Source: Lentisphaeria bacterium (GTDB lineage Bacteria; Verrucomicrobiota; Lentisphaeria; Oligosphaerales; Lenti-02). From it: DNA of 6,021 bases. The translations under genes and the position numbers were made by a program. Position 1 is the stretch's first letter. Every line of letters starts with the position of its first letter. The notes under the pieces were generated by a model. The model did not search any database. It saw only the letters and a program-made list of their open reading frames with translations, and was not told the origin of the DNA. The stretch covers positions 1-6,021 of the forward strand of contig JAGLDW010000677.1 of the NCBI GenBank assembly GCA_023145395.1, in the 5' to 3' direction. Below are positions 1 through 4,772 of this stretch, one piece after another.

Positions 1-181
1 TATTGCAGCAACATAAACGTTTCGTGACAGGGCCAGAAACGATGTGGGAATTTTCGATACAAACGGCATTCCCCGAACTGTACGGCCGGACTGTTGAGCT
101 CAAATCGACCAGGCAACCGCCAACACAGCAGTTTTCTCTACAAAACAATTGAGGGAACGAAGTCGGGATTCGACAACAACA

Positions 182-203
182 ACGCCATTACACATAATGG
201 CGT
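182..203. repeat. Perfect 9-bp inverted repeat (hairpin)
   Basis: ACGCCATTA and its exact complement TAATGGCGT are separated by the four bases CACA, so transcript from either strand could form a tight 9-bp stem. Read on the minus strand the stem is followed by GTTGTTGTTGTC, and on the plus strand by CGTAACACG; neither is a true U-run, so a terminator role is possible but not shown. Confidence 0.55.
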
Positions 204-335
204 CGTAACACGTTGGCCCATAATATCTAAAATCTGAAATCCTAAATTCAAAATGTGAGTTCTAAGGGTCGGGGCGTAAATAACTTCACATTTTGCTGCT
301 GTTCATTTTGGTTTCTGACGAGGCGCGAGCGAGCG

Positions 336-357
336 GGGACACCTCAAGGTGTGTCCC
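336..357. repeat. Inverted repeat GGGACAC/GTGTCCC
   Basis: GGGACAC at 336-342 pairs exactly with GTGTCCC at 351-357 around an 8-base loop (CTCAAGGT). No U-run follows. It sits 48 bases before a second, stronger hairpin at 405-439, and the two together make a compact structured block. Confidence 0.5.
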
Positions 358-404
358 GGGCGAAGTAGCGAAGTCAAGGGGCAAAAGGGACGAAGCCCTA
401 CGGG

Positions 405-439
405 GGCGAGGCGTCGCACGGCCATCCGACGCTCTCGCC
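405..439. repeat. GC-rich 12-bp hairpin with one bulge
   Basis: GGCGAGGCGTCG at 405-416 pairs with CGACGC-T-CTCGCC at 427-439; every base pairs except the bulged T433, with a 10-base loop (417-426). It is the most stable structure that I see in the left spacer. It is followed by AAAATGG rather than a T-run, so it is a poor rho-independent terminator on the plus strand. On position alone it could be part of the leader of the membrane-protein gene starting at 506, or a REP/MITE-like repeat unit. Confidence 0.5.
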
Positions 440-505
440 AAAATGGTACGTTATTTCCGTGCCGACCCTAAGAATCTCATAGTTTGAGCAAGGGAACCTG
501 AAAGC

Positions 506-931
506 GTGTATATCGAGACATGGCACTGGCGATTGGTCATGCTCTTTTTGGGGCTCGTGCTCCTGCTCCTGGGGGGATACTGCCTCCTGCACCCTCATGC
601 CATCCCGCTGAACATCTGCCACTCCCGAGATGTGGTCTTTCTGCAGCATCTGAATGTTGTGCTTAGCTTTCTCGTCTTCGTCGGCGTTGCCAGTATGGGG
701 GGACTGTTTGTCTGCATGGTTGGGCATTCCGTCCGCAAGGGCTGGAACATGGAGACCGAGCATGCGCCCATTGACTACTGTGAAATGAGGAAGACCGTGC
801 TGGCATACCTCCTCATGGCACTCGCAATCGGCATGGCCATTTTTGTCGGGCAACGCCTGCTAAAGGGGACCAATCTCGATCCCAACGGAGATCCCTCGGA
901 GAGAGGGAGAACATCCCGAAGCGAGACCTGA
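506..931 (+). CDS. Small three-helix membrane protein, unknown
   Basis: A 141-residue protein of unknown function. I do not recognise a family. Three hydrophobic segments are clear: about residues 10-28 (VMLFLGLVLLLLGG), 50-72 and 97-115. With the positive residues of the second loop (SVRKGW, 75-80) inside, the N-terminus would be cytoplasmic, and the loop at 29-49 and the hydrophilic tail (residues 119-141, ending SERGRTSRSET) outside. The loop 29-49 has C38 next to two histidines nearby (H29, H31, H39), which is noticeable but not a known motif. The GTG start is nearly forced: an in-frame TGA lies at 485-487, and AAGGGA at 490-495 is a reasonable ribosome binding site. It stands alone, with a spacer of almost 500 bases on each side, so there is no operon context. 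The protein is probably real because of its consistent membrane pattern, but expression is unproven. Confidence 0.7.
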   Translation: MYIETWHWRLVMLFLGLVLLLLGGYCLLHPHAIPLNICHSRDVVFLQHLNVVLSFLVFVGVASMGGLFVCMVGHSVRKGWNMETEHAPIDYCEMRKTVLAYLLMALAIGMAIFVGQRLLKGTNLDPNGDPSERGRTSRSET

Positions 932-957
932 AATCTCAGGACCATCTCACAGCACGA

Positions 958-1133
958 TGGAGTGGTGGAGGGGACTGCAAGGCATGGAGCGCTGCGCTTG
1001 AGCTCGATCCGCGCTGTGGCAAGGCTATCAAGGCCAATCGGGCCGGTATGGGAGTTTGCATTTTCCGCACTTTTCCGAAAATCTGCAACCCCGTGAACTC
1101 CACACGCCACAACTCCACCACTCCACCACTCCA
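958..1133. repeat. 176-bp segment with 13-bp terminal inverted repeats
   Basis: TGGAGTGGTGGAG at 958-970 is the exact reverse complement of CTCCACCACTCCA at 1121-1133. The enclosed 150 bases contain no coding frame that I believe. This would fit a MITE-like or other non-autonomous interspersed element. Against this, the right copy lies inside a CTCCACCACT microsatellite, so the match may arise from low-complexity sequence; no target-site duplication is visible (CACGA before, GTACC after). Confidence 0.35.
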
Positions 1134-1156
1134 GTACCCAGTCCTCCAGTCCCCCA
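1113..1156. repeat. CTCCACCACT / CTCCAGT simple repeats
   Basis: CTCCACCACTCC occurs at 1113-1124 and again, overlapping, at 1121-1132, followed by the looser units CCAGTACC, CAGTCCTCC and CAGTCCCCC. The pattern is a degenerate purine/pyrimidine-asymmetric tandem repeat. Such tracts usually lie between genes and mark an intergenic, slippage-prone site. Confidence 0.6.
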
Positions 1157-1171
1157 TAGGACCTCTATGCC

Positions 1172-1214
1172 GTATACTACACTATACTGTACTCGAGGAG
1201 CGTAGAGTATACTA
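1172..1214. repeat. TATACT repeat cluster, candidate tubC-like site
   Basis: TATACTA (1173-1179), TATACTG (1183-1189) and TATACTA (1208-1214) are near-identical 7-mers; the first two are spaced exactly 10 bp apart, one helical turn. GTATACT at 1172-1178 and AGTATAC at 1206-1212 also form an inverted pair, so the cluster has dyad symmetry. ACTGTACT within it (1186-1193) recurs at 1380-1387, beside the winged-helix gene. In TubZRC partition systems, TubR binds iterated sites (tubC) upstream of tubRZ and represses the operon. That this cluster is such a site is inference; the same hexamers also resemble sigma70 -10 boxes. Confidence 0.35.
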
Positions 1215-1363
1215 AGAATAAAGAGTGGGCAGAGAATCAGAAACTTTGGGATAACCTACTAGGCCACAGTCCGTTGCCCATATTCCCTCAAGCGAACCCA
1301 GAGACTTGTGGATGCGTCGCTTGTTCGTTCTTTCCCATCCATCAGTATGGAATGCACCCCCAT

Positions 1364-1392
1364 TTGCTTTCTCTTTGCTACTGTACTACAGT
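1364..1392 (+). promoter_or_regulatory. Possible promoter with palindromic operator
   Basis: TTGCTT (1364-1369) and TACAGT (1387-1392) are 17 bases apart, a weak sigma70-like arrangement that would start transcription near 1399, just before the winged-helix gene. The perfect palindrome CTGTA-C-TACAG (1381-1391) overlaps the proposed -10, where a bound dimer would block RNA polymerase. That fits autoregulation by the downstream DNA-binding protein, but both boxes are poor matches and the call is tentative. Confidence 0.28.
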
Positions 1393-1409
1393 TCACTAGT
1401 TTCCTGGTG

Positions 1410-1760
1410 ATGGCCGAGATCGGAACAGGGTGTATGGACGACCTTTTTCAGCAACAGGTGGACCATTTGGGCGAGGGACACTTCCTTGTCCTCTGCTGGG
1501 CTGCCCAGAGCGAGGGCCGCAGCACTCCGTACAACATGACCAACTGTTTCGACGACTTGAAACACATCGGCCTCACACGCACGAAGCAGACGGCCGTGGC
1601 ATTCGTCGAAGCCCTCTCCGCACTCCGCTTCGTCGATCTCCGCGGCGAGGGAAACCGCCGCAACATCTACATCACCATGCACGGCGCAAAGGCACTGGAA
1701 AACCTAGTGCTGCGCACGGTCCACACCCCAAGAATCTCAGCCTTTCTGGAGGGACACTGA
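1410..1760 (+). CDS. TubR-like winged-helix DNA-binding protein
   Basis: A small protein of 116 residues from ATG 1410, or 108 from ATG 1434; the latter has GGAACAGGG just before it, although very close. The frame is open back to GTG 1308, but those residues look non-coding. The pattern is that of a winged helix: helical EGHFLVLCWAAQSEG, a helix-turn-helix in the stretch DLKHIGLTRTKQTAVAFVEA with SALRFVDLRGE as the following strand, a basic wing GEGNRRNIYI, and the typical closing ITMHGAKALENL helix seen in MarR/ArsR-type regulators. Size and position match TubR, the centromere-binding adaptor of tubulin-based (type III) partition systems. Its stop is 2 bases before the start of the tubulin-like GTPase, so the two are almost surely one operon and translationally coupled. 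Likely role: bind the upstream repeats, link DNA to GTPase filaments and repress the operon. The family assignment rests on fold pattern and context, not on sequence identity; a plain MarR/PadR-like regulator is the alternative. Confidence 0.68.
   Translation: MAEIGTGCMDDLFQQQVDHLGEGHFLVLCWAAQSEGRSTPYNMTNCFDDLKHIGLTRTKQTAVAFVEALSALRFVDLRGEGNRRNIYITMHGAKALENLVLRTVHTPRISAFLEGH
1748..1753 (+). promoter_or_regulatory. Ribosome binding site of the tubulin-like gene
   Basis: GGAGGG lies 9 bases before ATG 1763, inside the last codons of the upstream winged-helix gene. It decides the start: the frame is open back to 1430, but only this ATG has a good Shine-Dalgarno sequence and begins directly with the first strand and glycine loop of the GTPase fold. 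Confidence 0.75.
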
Positions 1761-1762
1761 CC

Positions 1763-2860
1763 ATGACAATTGGAATCGGCGGCGCAGGCGGCAAAATCGC
1801 GACAGTGCTGGACCCTGGAGCCACACTGGTCAATGTCTCTGAAACGGAATTGAACAAACTGCCCGAGACGGGACGCCGCATTCTCGCCGTGGTTCACGAT
1901 GCGCGCGGCCAGTTCCGCGGATCCCGAAAGAACCCCGTCATCGGGCGAGATGCCTACCAATCCGTTCGGCGGGAGCTGCTCGGCCTCATTCAAGGCACCA
2001 CCGTGTTCAGCTCGACGGGAGGTGGCACTGGAAACGGCATCACCGCTTCCCTGCTCGAGGAGCTCGCGAAAGCGGAGGACATACCTCCCGTTGACAAAAC
2101 CCGTTTCGCCCTGATCCTTCCCTTTGCCAACATGGAACCAGCTGAGTTCACCCGCAACACCATCGATTTTCTGCAAAACCCCCTTTCCGCCGCCATTGAT
2201 AGCGGCACGACGGGAAATATCTTCCTCTTCTCCAACCGCCTGAAGTTCGAATCACGCCTGCGCGAGGACCGCTTCAACGCGATGATCGCCGATTCCCTGA
2301 AAGTCTTCGAGGCGGTCCCGGACAAGAACGACGAACTCGTTTTGCTCGACGGACACATCGACCACGAGGATTTCGAGCTGTTCACAGGAAGACCCTATTT
2401 CAATCATTTCACCTACTTCGACTACGATCCAGAGAGTCCCTTTGGCGATCAGCTTGAGGCCAACGCCAATCCGCTCCTTCTCCGCCCCGAGACCCCCATC
2501 GAGACGCTCTTCCTACTCGAGGTCCCCAGCGGTGGAGATCCCACCATCCTGTACGACATCCTGGCCCATTTTATCGGCATCGATGTTTCGCCCGTCTACA
2601 GCGTCGTCGAAAACCCGAATATCACAACCCCCTTCATCACCGTGTCGTTGCTCTACTCCCGCAAGCCCGCAGAGCTTCTGGACGACTTCAACCACATCTC
2701 GGAGGCGCATACACGCGCGAAGGTGAAGAAATCTCTGGAACAGCACGTGGCACTGCCTCGCCTGGAGGTCAGCATGACGAAGGAGGCAGCCCGCGCCACC
2801 AAGGAGCGCGGTGACGCGGACGATGTCCTTCAAGTACTGAGGCGGATCGGCAAGCTCTAG
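1763..2860 (+). CDS. Divergent tubulin/FtsZ-superfamily GTPase (TubZ-like)
   Basis: A 365-residue cytoplasmic protein expected to bind GTP and polymerise into filaments. The nucleotide-binding fold can be followed in order: T1 glycine loop GIGGAGGKI (4-12); T2 region VNVSETEL (23-30); T3-like GSRKNP (53-58); tubulin signature STGGGTGNG (84-92), matching [SAG]GGTG[SA]G with N in the small-residue position; T5 PFANMEPAEFTRN (120-132); SNRL (157-160), with N158 where FtsZ and tubulin bind guanine; core helix about 165-183; T7-like DGHIDHEDFE (196-205). A second domain (about 246-335) has the strand pattern of the tubulin/FtsZ activation domain, with ITTPFITVSLLY at 287-298. The tail (336-365) is charged and ends DDVLQVLRRIGKL. 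The T7 loop lacks the exact NxDxxD of FtsZ, so hydrolysis may differ. Length is near FtsZ, but no division genes (ftsA, murG, ddl) flank it; the partner is a winged-helix protein, which favours a TubZ-like segregation filament over cell division. Alternatives are the FtsZ-like families linked to membrane remodelling. The superfamily call is strong, the subfamily open. Confidence 0.85.
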   Translation: MTIGIGGAGGKIATVLDPGATLVNVSETELNKLPETGRRILAVVHDARGQFRGSRKNPVIGRDAYQSVRRELLGLIQGTTVFSSTGGGTGNGITASLLEELAKAEDIPPVDKTRFALILPFANMEPAEFTRNTIDFLQNPLSAAIDSGTTGNIFLFSNRLKFESRLREDRFNAMIADSLKVFEAVPDKNDELVLLDGHIDHEDFELFTGRPYFNHFTYFDYDPESPFGDQLEANANPLLLRPETPIETLFLLEVPSGGDPTILYDILAHFIGIDVSPVYSVVENPNITTPFITVSLLYSRKPAELLDDFNHISEAHTRAKVKKSLEQHVALPRLEVSMTKEAARATKERGDADDVLQVLRRIGKL

Positions 2861-2911
2861 CCAATGCCATGAAGCTTCTGGCCGTATGCCGCCCCGGATT
2901 TCACCTCCTCT

Positions 2912-2951
2912 TCCGCCCCGTTCCTCAATTTAGGAGGAGAGACGAGGCGGA
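2912..2951 (+). terminator. Possible imperfect terminator hairpin
   Basis: TCCGCCCCGTTCCTC (2912-2926) pairs with GAGAGACGAGGCGGA (2937-2951) at 12 of 15 positions around a 10-base loop. Placed 50 bases past the stop of the GTPase gene and before the next promoter, it could end that transcript. The following GTGTTGTTTC is only loosely U-rich, so it is a weak candidate. Confidence 0.3.
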
Positions 2952-2979
2952 GGGATCTGTGTTGTTTCAAACATTTCCA

Positions 2980-3008
2980 TTGAAATTTCCACTGACATCC
3001 CGTATGGT
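2980..3008 (+). promoter_or_regulatory. Sigma70-like promoter of the first DUF4159 gene
   Basis: TTGAAA (2980-2985), a 17-base spacer, and TATGGT (3003-3008). Transcription would start near 3015, giving a leader of about 98 bases before ATG 3113. Support is comparative: the second DUF4159 gene start has TTGAAT-17-TATGCT at the same distance upstream (5838-5866), and surrounding bases are also alike, including a TGGTG shortly after the -10. TTTCAA at 2965-2970 is the inverted partner of the -35 TTGAAA, a possible operator half-site pair. Confidence 0.6.
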
Positions 3009-3059
3009 GTGTATAAGTGGTGTTAAAGGGAAATGTCTTTTCTTGTCCACTCGTAGTGG

Positions 3060-3077
3060 GTATTTCGACTGAAATAC
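3060..3077 (+). promoter_or_regulatory. Leader hairpin of the first DUF4159 gene
   Basis: GTATTTC (3060-3066) and GAAATAC (3071-3077) form a perfect 7-bp stem with loop GACT, within the predicted 5' leader and 36 bases before the start codon. Directly before it, CCAC-TCGTA-GTGG (3047-3059) is another short inverted repeat. It could stabilise the mRNA or gate translation; it is not clearly conserved before the second copy, which argues against an important regulator. Confidence 0.35.
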
Positions 3078-3112
3078 ATTTCTCTTTCCTAGCTGAAGGA
3101 GTGGTACGGATC

Positions 3113-4654
3113 ATGAAAACAACGAAACAGACGTTCTGCTGCACAGCGCTTGCGTTTCTCTGGTGCGCATGCGATCTCTCCGGTGGACTACTCGACGGCC
3201 TCGGCCTCGACAGCACCGTGTCGAAGGAGGAGACGAACTACACCTGCACCCCGGCTCCTCAGGCCAAGCCCCCCGCCCAGCACTCCAGCGCCGAGGGCCT
3301 CCCACCGCTGCCGCTGCCTGCTGTTCCCCTGCGGCGCACGGAGAAGAAGAATCCACCCCGGCCGCCGGTGCTGATCGCGAAGATCGCGACCAAGCGGCGC
3401 AGCGACTGGGCCACCAACCCCGCCGACACCAAGAACCTGCTCAAGTGGATGGGCAAGAACCTCAACGTGCACTTCAGCTCCATCAACATGCCCGACACCC
3501 AGATTCCCGCCGATCCGCGCCAGGTTCCGGTGCTGTACCGCACGGGCCACGAGGCGTTCTCCTTCTCCCCCGAACAGCGCCAGCGCCTCCGCGCCTATCT
3601 CAGCCAGGGCGGCACCATCATCTTCGACGCCTGCTGCGGCAGACGCGCCTTCTTCGAGTCCGCCGTGCGCGAGATGCAGGGCCTCATCCCCGAGCGTCCC
3701 CCCTACCGCCTCACCAAGGACCACCCACTCTACCACTCCTTCTTCGACATCAAGAACATCACCTACCGCGAGCACGCCCTCAAGGCCGGCGCGGAGAACA
3801 ACGAGACCGCCTGCATCGGCATCGACATCGGCTGCCGGACCGCCGCCTTCCTCTTCCGCTGGGACGTCAGCTGCGGATGGGACAATCTCGCGGACTCGAA
3901 GCGCCACCACTGCCTGGGCTACGACATCAAGACCGCCAAGCAAATCGGCGCGAACCTGATGGCCTACATCACCGCCGAACGCAGCGCGGCGCTGCCCCTC
4001 AGCAAGGCGCTCGAGTTCGTCGACGCCGACAAGGGCAAGTCCGGCAAGTTCACCATCGCCCAGGCCACCTACCACGGCCTCTGGAAGACGAGGGAGGCCG
4101 GGCTCTCGATGCTCCTGAACTCCTTCCACAGCGAGACCAAGACCCCCGTGCGCTTCCAGCGAGACGCCATCGCCCTGGACTCGCCCAAGCTCTTCGAGGT
4201 GCCCTTCATCTACCTCACTGGGCATCAGGACTTCGCCCTGACCCAGGCCGAACGCTCCAATCTCCGCCAGTATCTCCAGCGCGGCGGCATTCTGCTCGCG
4301 GAGAGCTGCTGCGGACGGGAGGCGTTCGACCGCTCGTTCCGCCAGGAGATGACCAAAGTTCTACCGAACCAGAGGCTGGAGCGGATTCCGGCGGCGCACC
4401 CCCTGTTCCTCTATCCGAACCAGATCAAGTCCGTGCAGCCGAAACCCGCGCTGGCCCAGAAGATCGGCTCGAAGGGACGCGTCAAGCCCGCGCTCTACGG
4501 CGTCAGCATGAACGGCAACCTCGGGGTCATCTACTCGCCCTACGGCCTGGCCTGCGGATGGGAGCTCGCCCAGTGCCCCTATTGCGCGGGTGTAAGTTCC
4601 CAGGACGCGCTCGCGCTGGGAGTCAATATCCTCTCCTACGCGATTCTGCAGTAG
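3113..4654 (+). CDS. Exported tandem DUF4159 protein
   Basis: A 513-residue protein with an N-terminal signal sequence (MKTTKQTFCCTALAFLWCAC) whose C20 could be a lipoprotein cysteine, although the preceding WCA is not a standard lipobox. A low-complexity Pro/Ala linker (about 44-85) joins it to two DUF4159 domains, about 86-287 and 312-513. The repeats align clearly: TGHEAFSFSPEQRQRLRAYL / TGHQDFALTQAERSNLRQYL (144-163 / 369-388), then GGTIIFDACCGRRAF / GGILLAESCCGREAF (166-180 / 391-405), DHPLYHSF / AHPLFLYP, and SCGWDN / ACGWEL. DUF4159 has a glutamine-amidotransferase-like fold of unknown function, common in Planctomycetes and related bacteria; the double-Cys CCG is its hallmark and could bind metal or form a disulfide. 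The start at 3113 is chosen over an in-frame GTG at 3017 because it begins the signal peptide, has AAGGAG at 3096-3101, and is aligned exactly by the second copy at 5975; the GTG would sit at the predicted transcription start. Function unknown. Confidence 0.9.
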   Translation: MKTTKQTFCCTALAFLWCACDLSGGLLDGLGLDSTVSKEETNYTCTPAPQAKPPAQHSSAEGLPPLPLPAVPLRRTEKKNPPRPPVLIAKIATKRRSDWATNPADTKNLLKWMGKNLNVHFSSINMPDTQIPADPRQVPVLYRTGHEAFSFSPEQRQRLRAYLSQGGTIIFDACCGRRAFFESAVREMQGLIPERPPYRLTKDHPLYHSFFDIKNITYREHALKAGAENNETACIGIDIGCRTAAFLFRWDVSCGWDNLADSKRHHCLGYDIKTAKQIGANLMAYITAERSAALPLSKALEFVDADKGKSGKFTIAQATYHGLWKTREAGLSMLLNSFHSETKTPVRFQRDAIALDSPKLFEVPFIYLTGHQDFALTQAERSNLRQYLQRGGILLAESCCGREAFDRSFRQEMTKVLPNQRLERIPAAHPLFLYPNQIKSVQPKPALAQKIGSKGRVKPALYGVSMNGNLGVIYSPYGLACGWELAQCPYCAGVSSQDALALGVNILSYAILQ

Positions 4655-4677
4655 TTTCTAGTTCCAAAACACGATAT

Positions 4678-4707
4678 CGAGGACGGAAGGGATCCCTTCC
4701 GTCCTCG
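4678..4707 (+). terminator. Perfect 30-bp palindrome, likely terminator
   Basis: CGAGGACGGAAGG (4678-4690) and its exact complement (4695-4707) flank GATC, giving a 13-bp stem with a 4-base loop 23 bases after the DUF4159 stop codon. The following CTTGCTTGAGG is only mildly T-rich, while on the minus strand the stem is followed by ATATCGTGTTTT. Position and strength favour a transcription terminator or an mRNA 3'-end stabiliser; a protein-binding dyad is also possible. Confidence 0.65.
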
Positions 4708-4758
4708 CTTGCTTGAGGCACAGACACAGAACCCGGTGTCTCAAATCAGCAAAACCAT

Positions 4759-4764
4759 AAGGAG
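4759..4764 (+). promoter_or_regulatory. Ribosome binding site of the DHOD-like gene
   Basis: AAGGAG ends 8 bases before ATG 4773, a textbook Shine-Dalgarno spacing that fixes this start. I see no convincing -35/-10 pair between the palindrome at 4678-4707 and this site, so the gene may depend partly on read-through from the DUF4159 promoter. Confidence 0.7.
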
Positions 4765-4772
4765 ATGCGCCC

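Larger units (their letters stand above)
1..505. other. Gene-poor spacer with hairpins
   Basis: I find no convincing gene here. A frame open from base 3 to a TGA at 150-152 (49 codons) could be the tail of a gene entering from the left edge, but its codon use is unlike the GC-rich third positions of the other genes and I recognise no family, so I do not call it. The stretch 221-270 is AT-rich with loosely repeated AAATCTGAAATCCTAAATTC-like text. From about 320 to 440 the DNA becomes GC-rich and strongly self-complementary (hairpins listed separately), unlike both the flanking spacer and the next gene. This looks like a small interspersed element or regulatory RNA structure rather than coding DNA. 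Confidence 0.5.
932..1409. other. Repeat-rich spacer upstream of the wHTH gene
   Basis: No gene is called in this 478-base gap; minus-strand open frames here only translate repeat text. From left to right it holds a 13-bp inverted-repeat pair at 958-970 and 1121-1133, a CTCCACCACT microsatellite (1113-1156), a cluster of TATACT-like motifs (1172-1214), and a possible promoter/operator just before the winged-helix gene (1364-1392). Each is listed separately. The open frame of that gene extends back to a GTG at 1308, but the extra 34 residues look non-coding and lack a ribosome binding site. Confidence 0.5.

Noticed and set aside
3..152. Open frame entering from the left edge, ending TGA at 150-152
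   Set aside because: 49 open codons can arise by chance; codon use is unlike the neighbouring genes and the peptide matches no family that I know. It could still be a gene tail.
150..220. Integron attC-like site around the 182-203 hairpin
   Set aside because: No GTTRRRY/RYYYAAC core pair at the proper places, and no integrase or cassette array in view.
293..487. Plus-strand frame of 64 codons
   Set aside because: It covers the hairpin block at 320-440, has no good ribosome binding site, and the translation is Arg/Gly/Ala-rich repeat text.
398..853. Minus-strand frame of 151 codons opposite the membrane protein
   Set aside because: It is His/Gln-rich, as expected from reading a hydrophobic protein backwards; the plus-strand frame has clean membrane helices and a ribosome binding site.
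1113..1156. CRISPR array
   Set aside because: The repeat units are about 10 bases, overlapping and degenerate, with no unique spacers and no cas genes.
775..1157. Two overlapping minus-strand frames
   Set aside because: They lie over the microsatellite and inverted-repeat segment and run into the membrane-protein gene; they probably translate repeat DNA.
1308..1409. Longer start of the winged-helix protein at GTG 1308, with a hydrophobic stretch
   Set aside because: There is no ribosome binding site, and the region holds the possible promoter and palindrome. The apparent hydrophobic run is not followed by a domain needing membrane insertion.
1430..1762. N-terminal extension of the tubulin-like protein from GTG 1430
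   Set aside because: The extension is a shadow of the winged-helix gene (Arg/Pro/His-rich) and precedes the first strand of the GTPase; ATG 1763 has GGAGGG at the right distance.
3017..3112. Upstream GTG start for the DUF4159 protein
   Set aside because: It lies at the predicted transcription start and would mask the signal peptide; the second copy aligns from ATG 3113 onward.
3163..4716. 517-codon plus frame and 345-codon minus frame over the DUF4159 gene
   Set aside because: Both are long only because the gene is GC-rich; their products are Arg/Pro- or Gly/Val-rich low-complexity text without domains.
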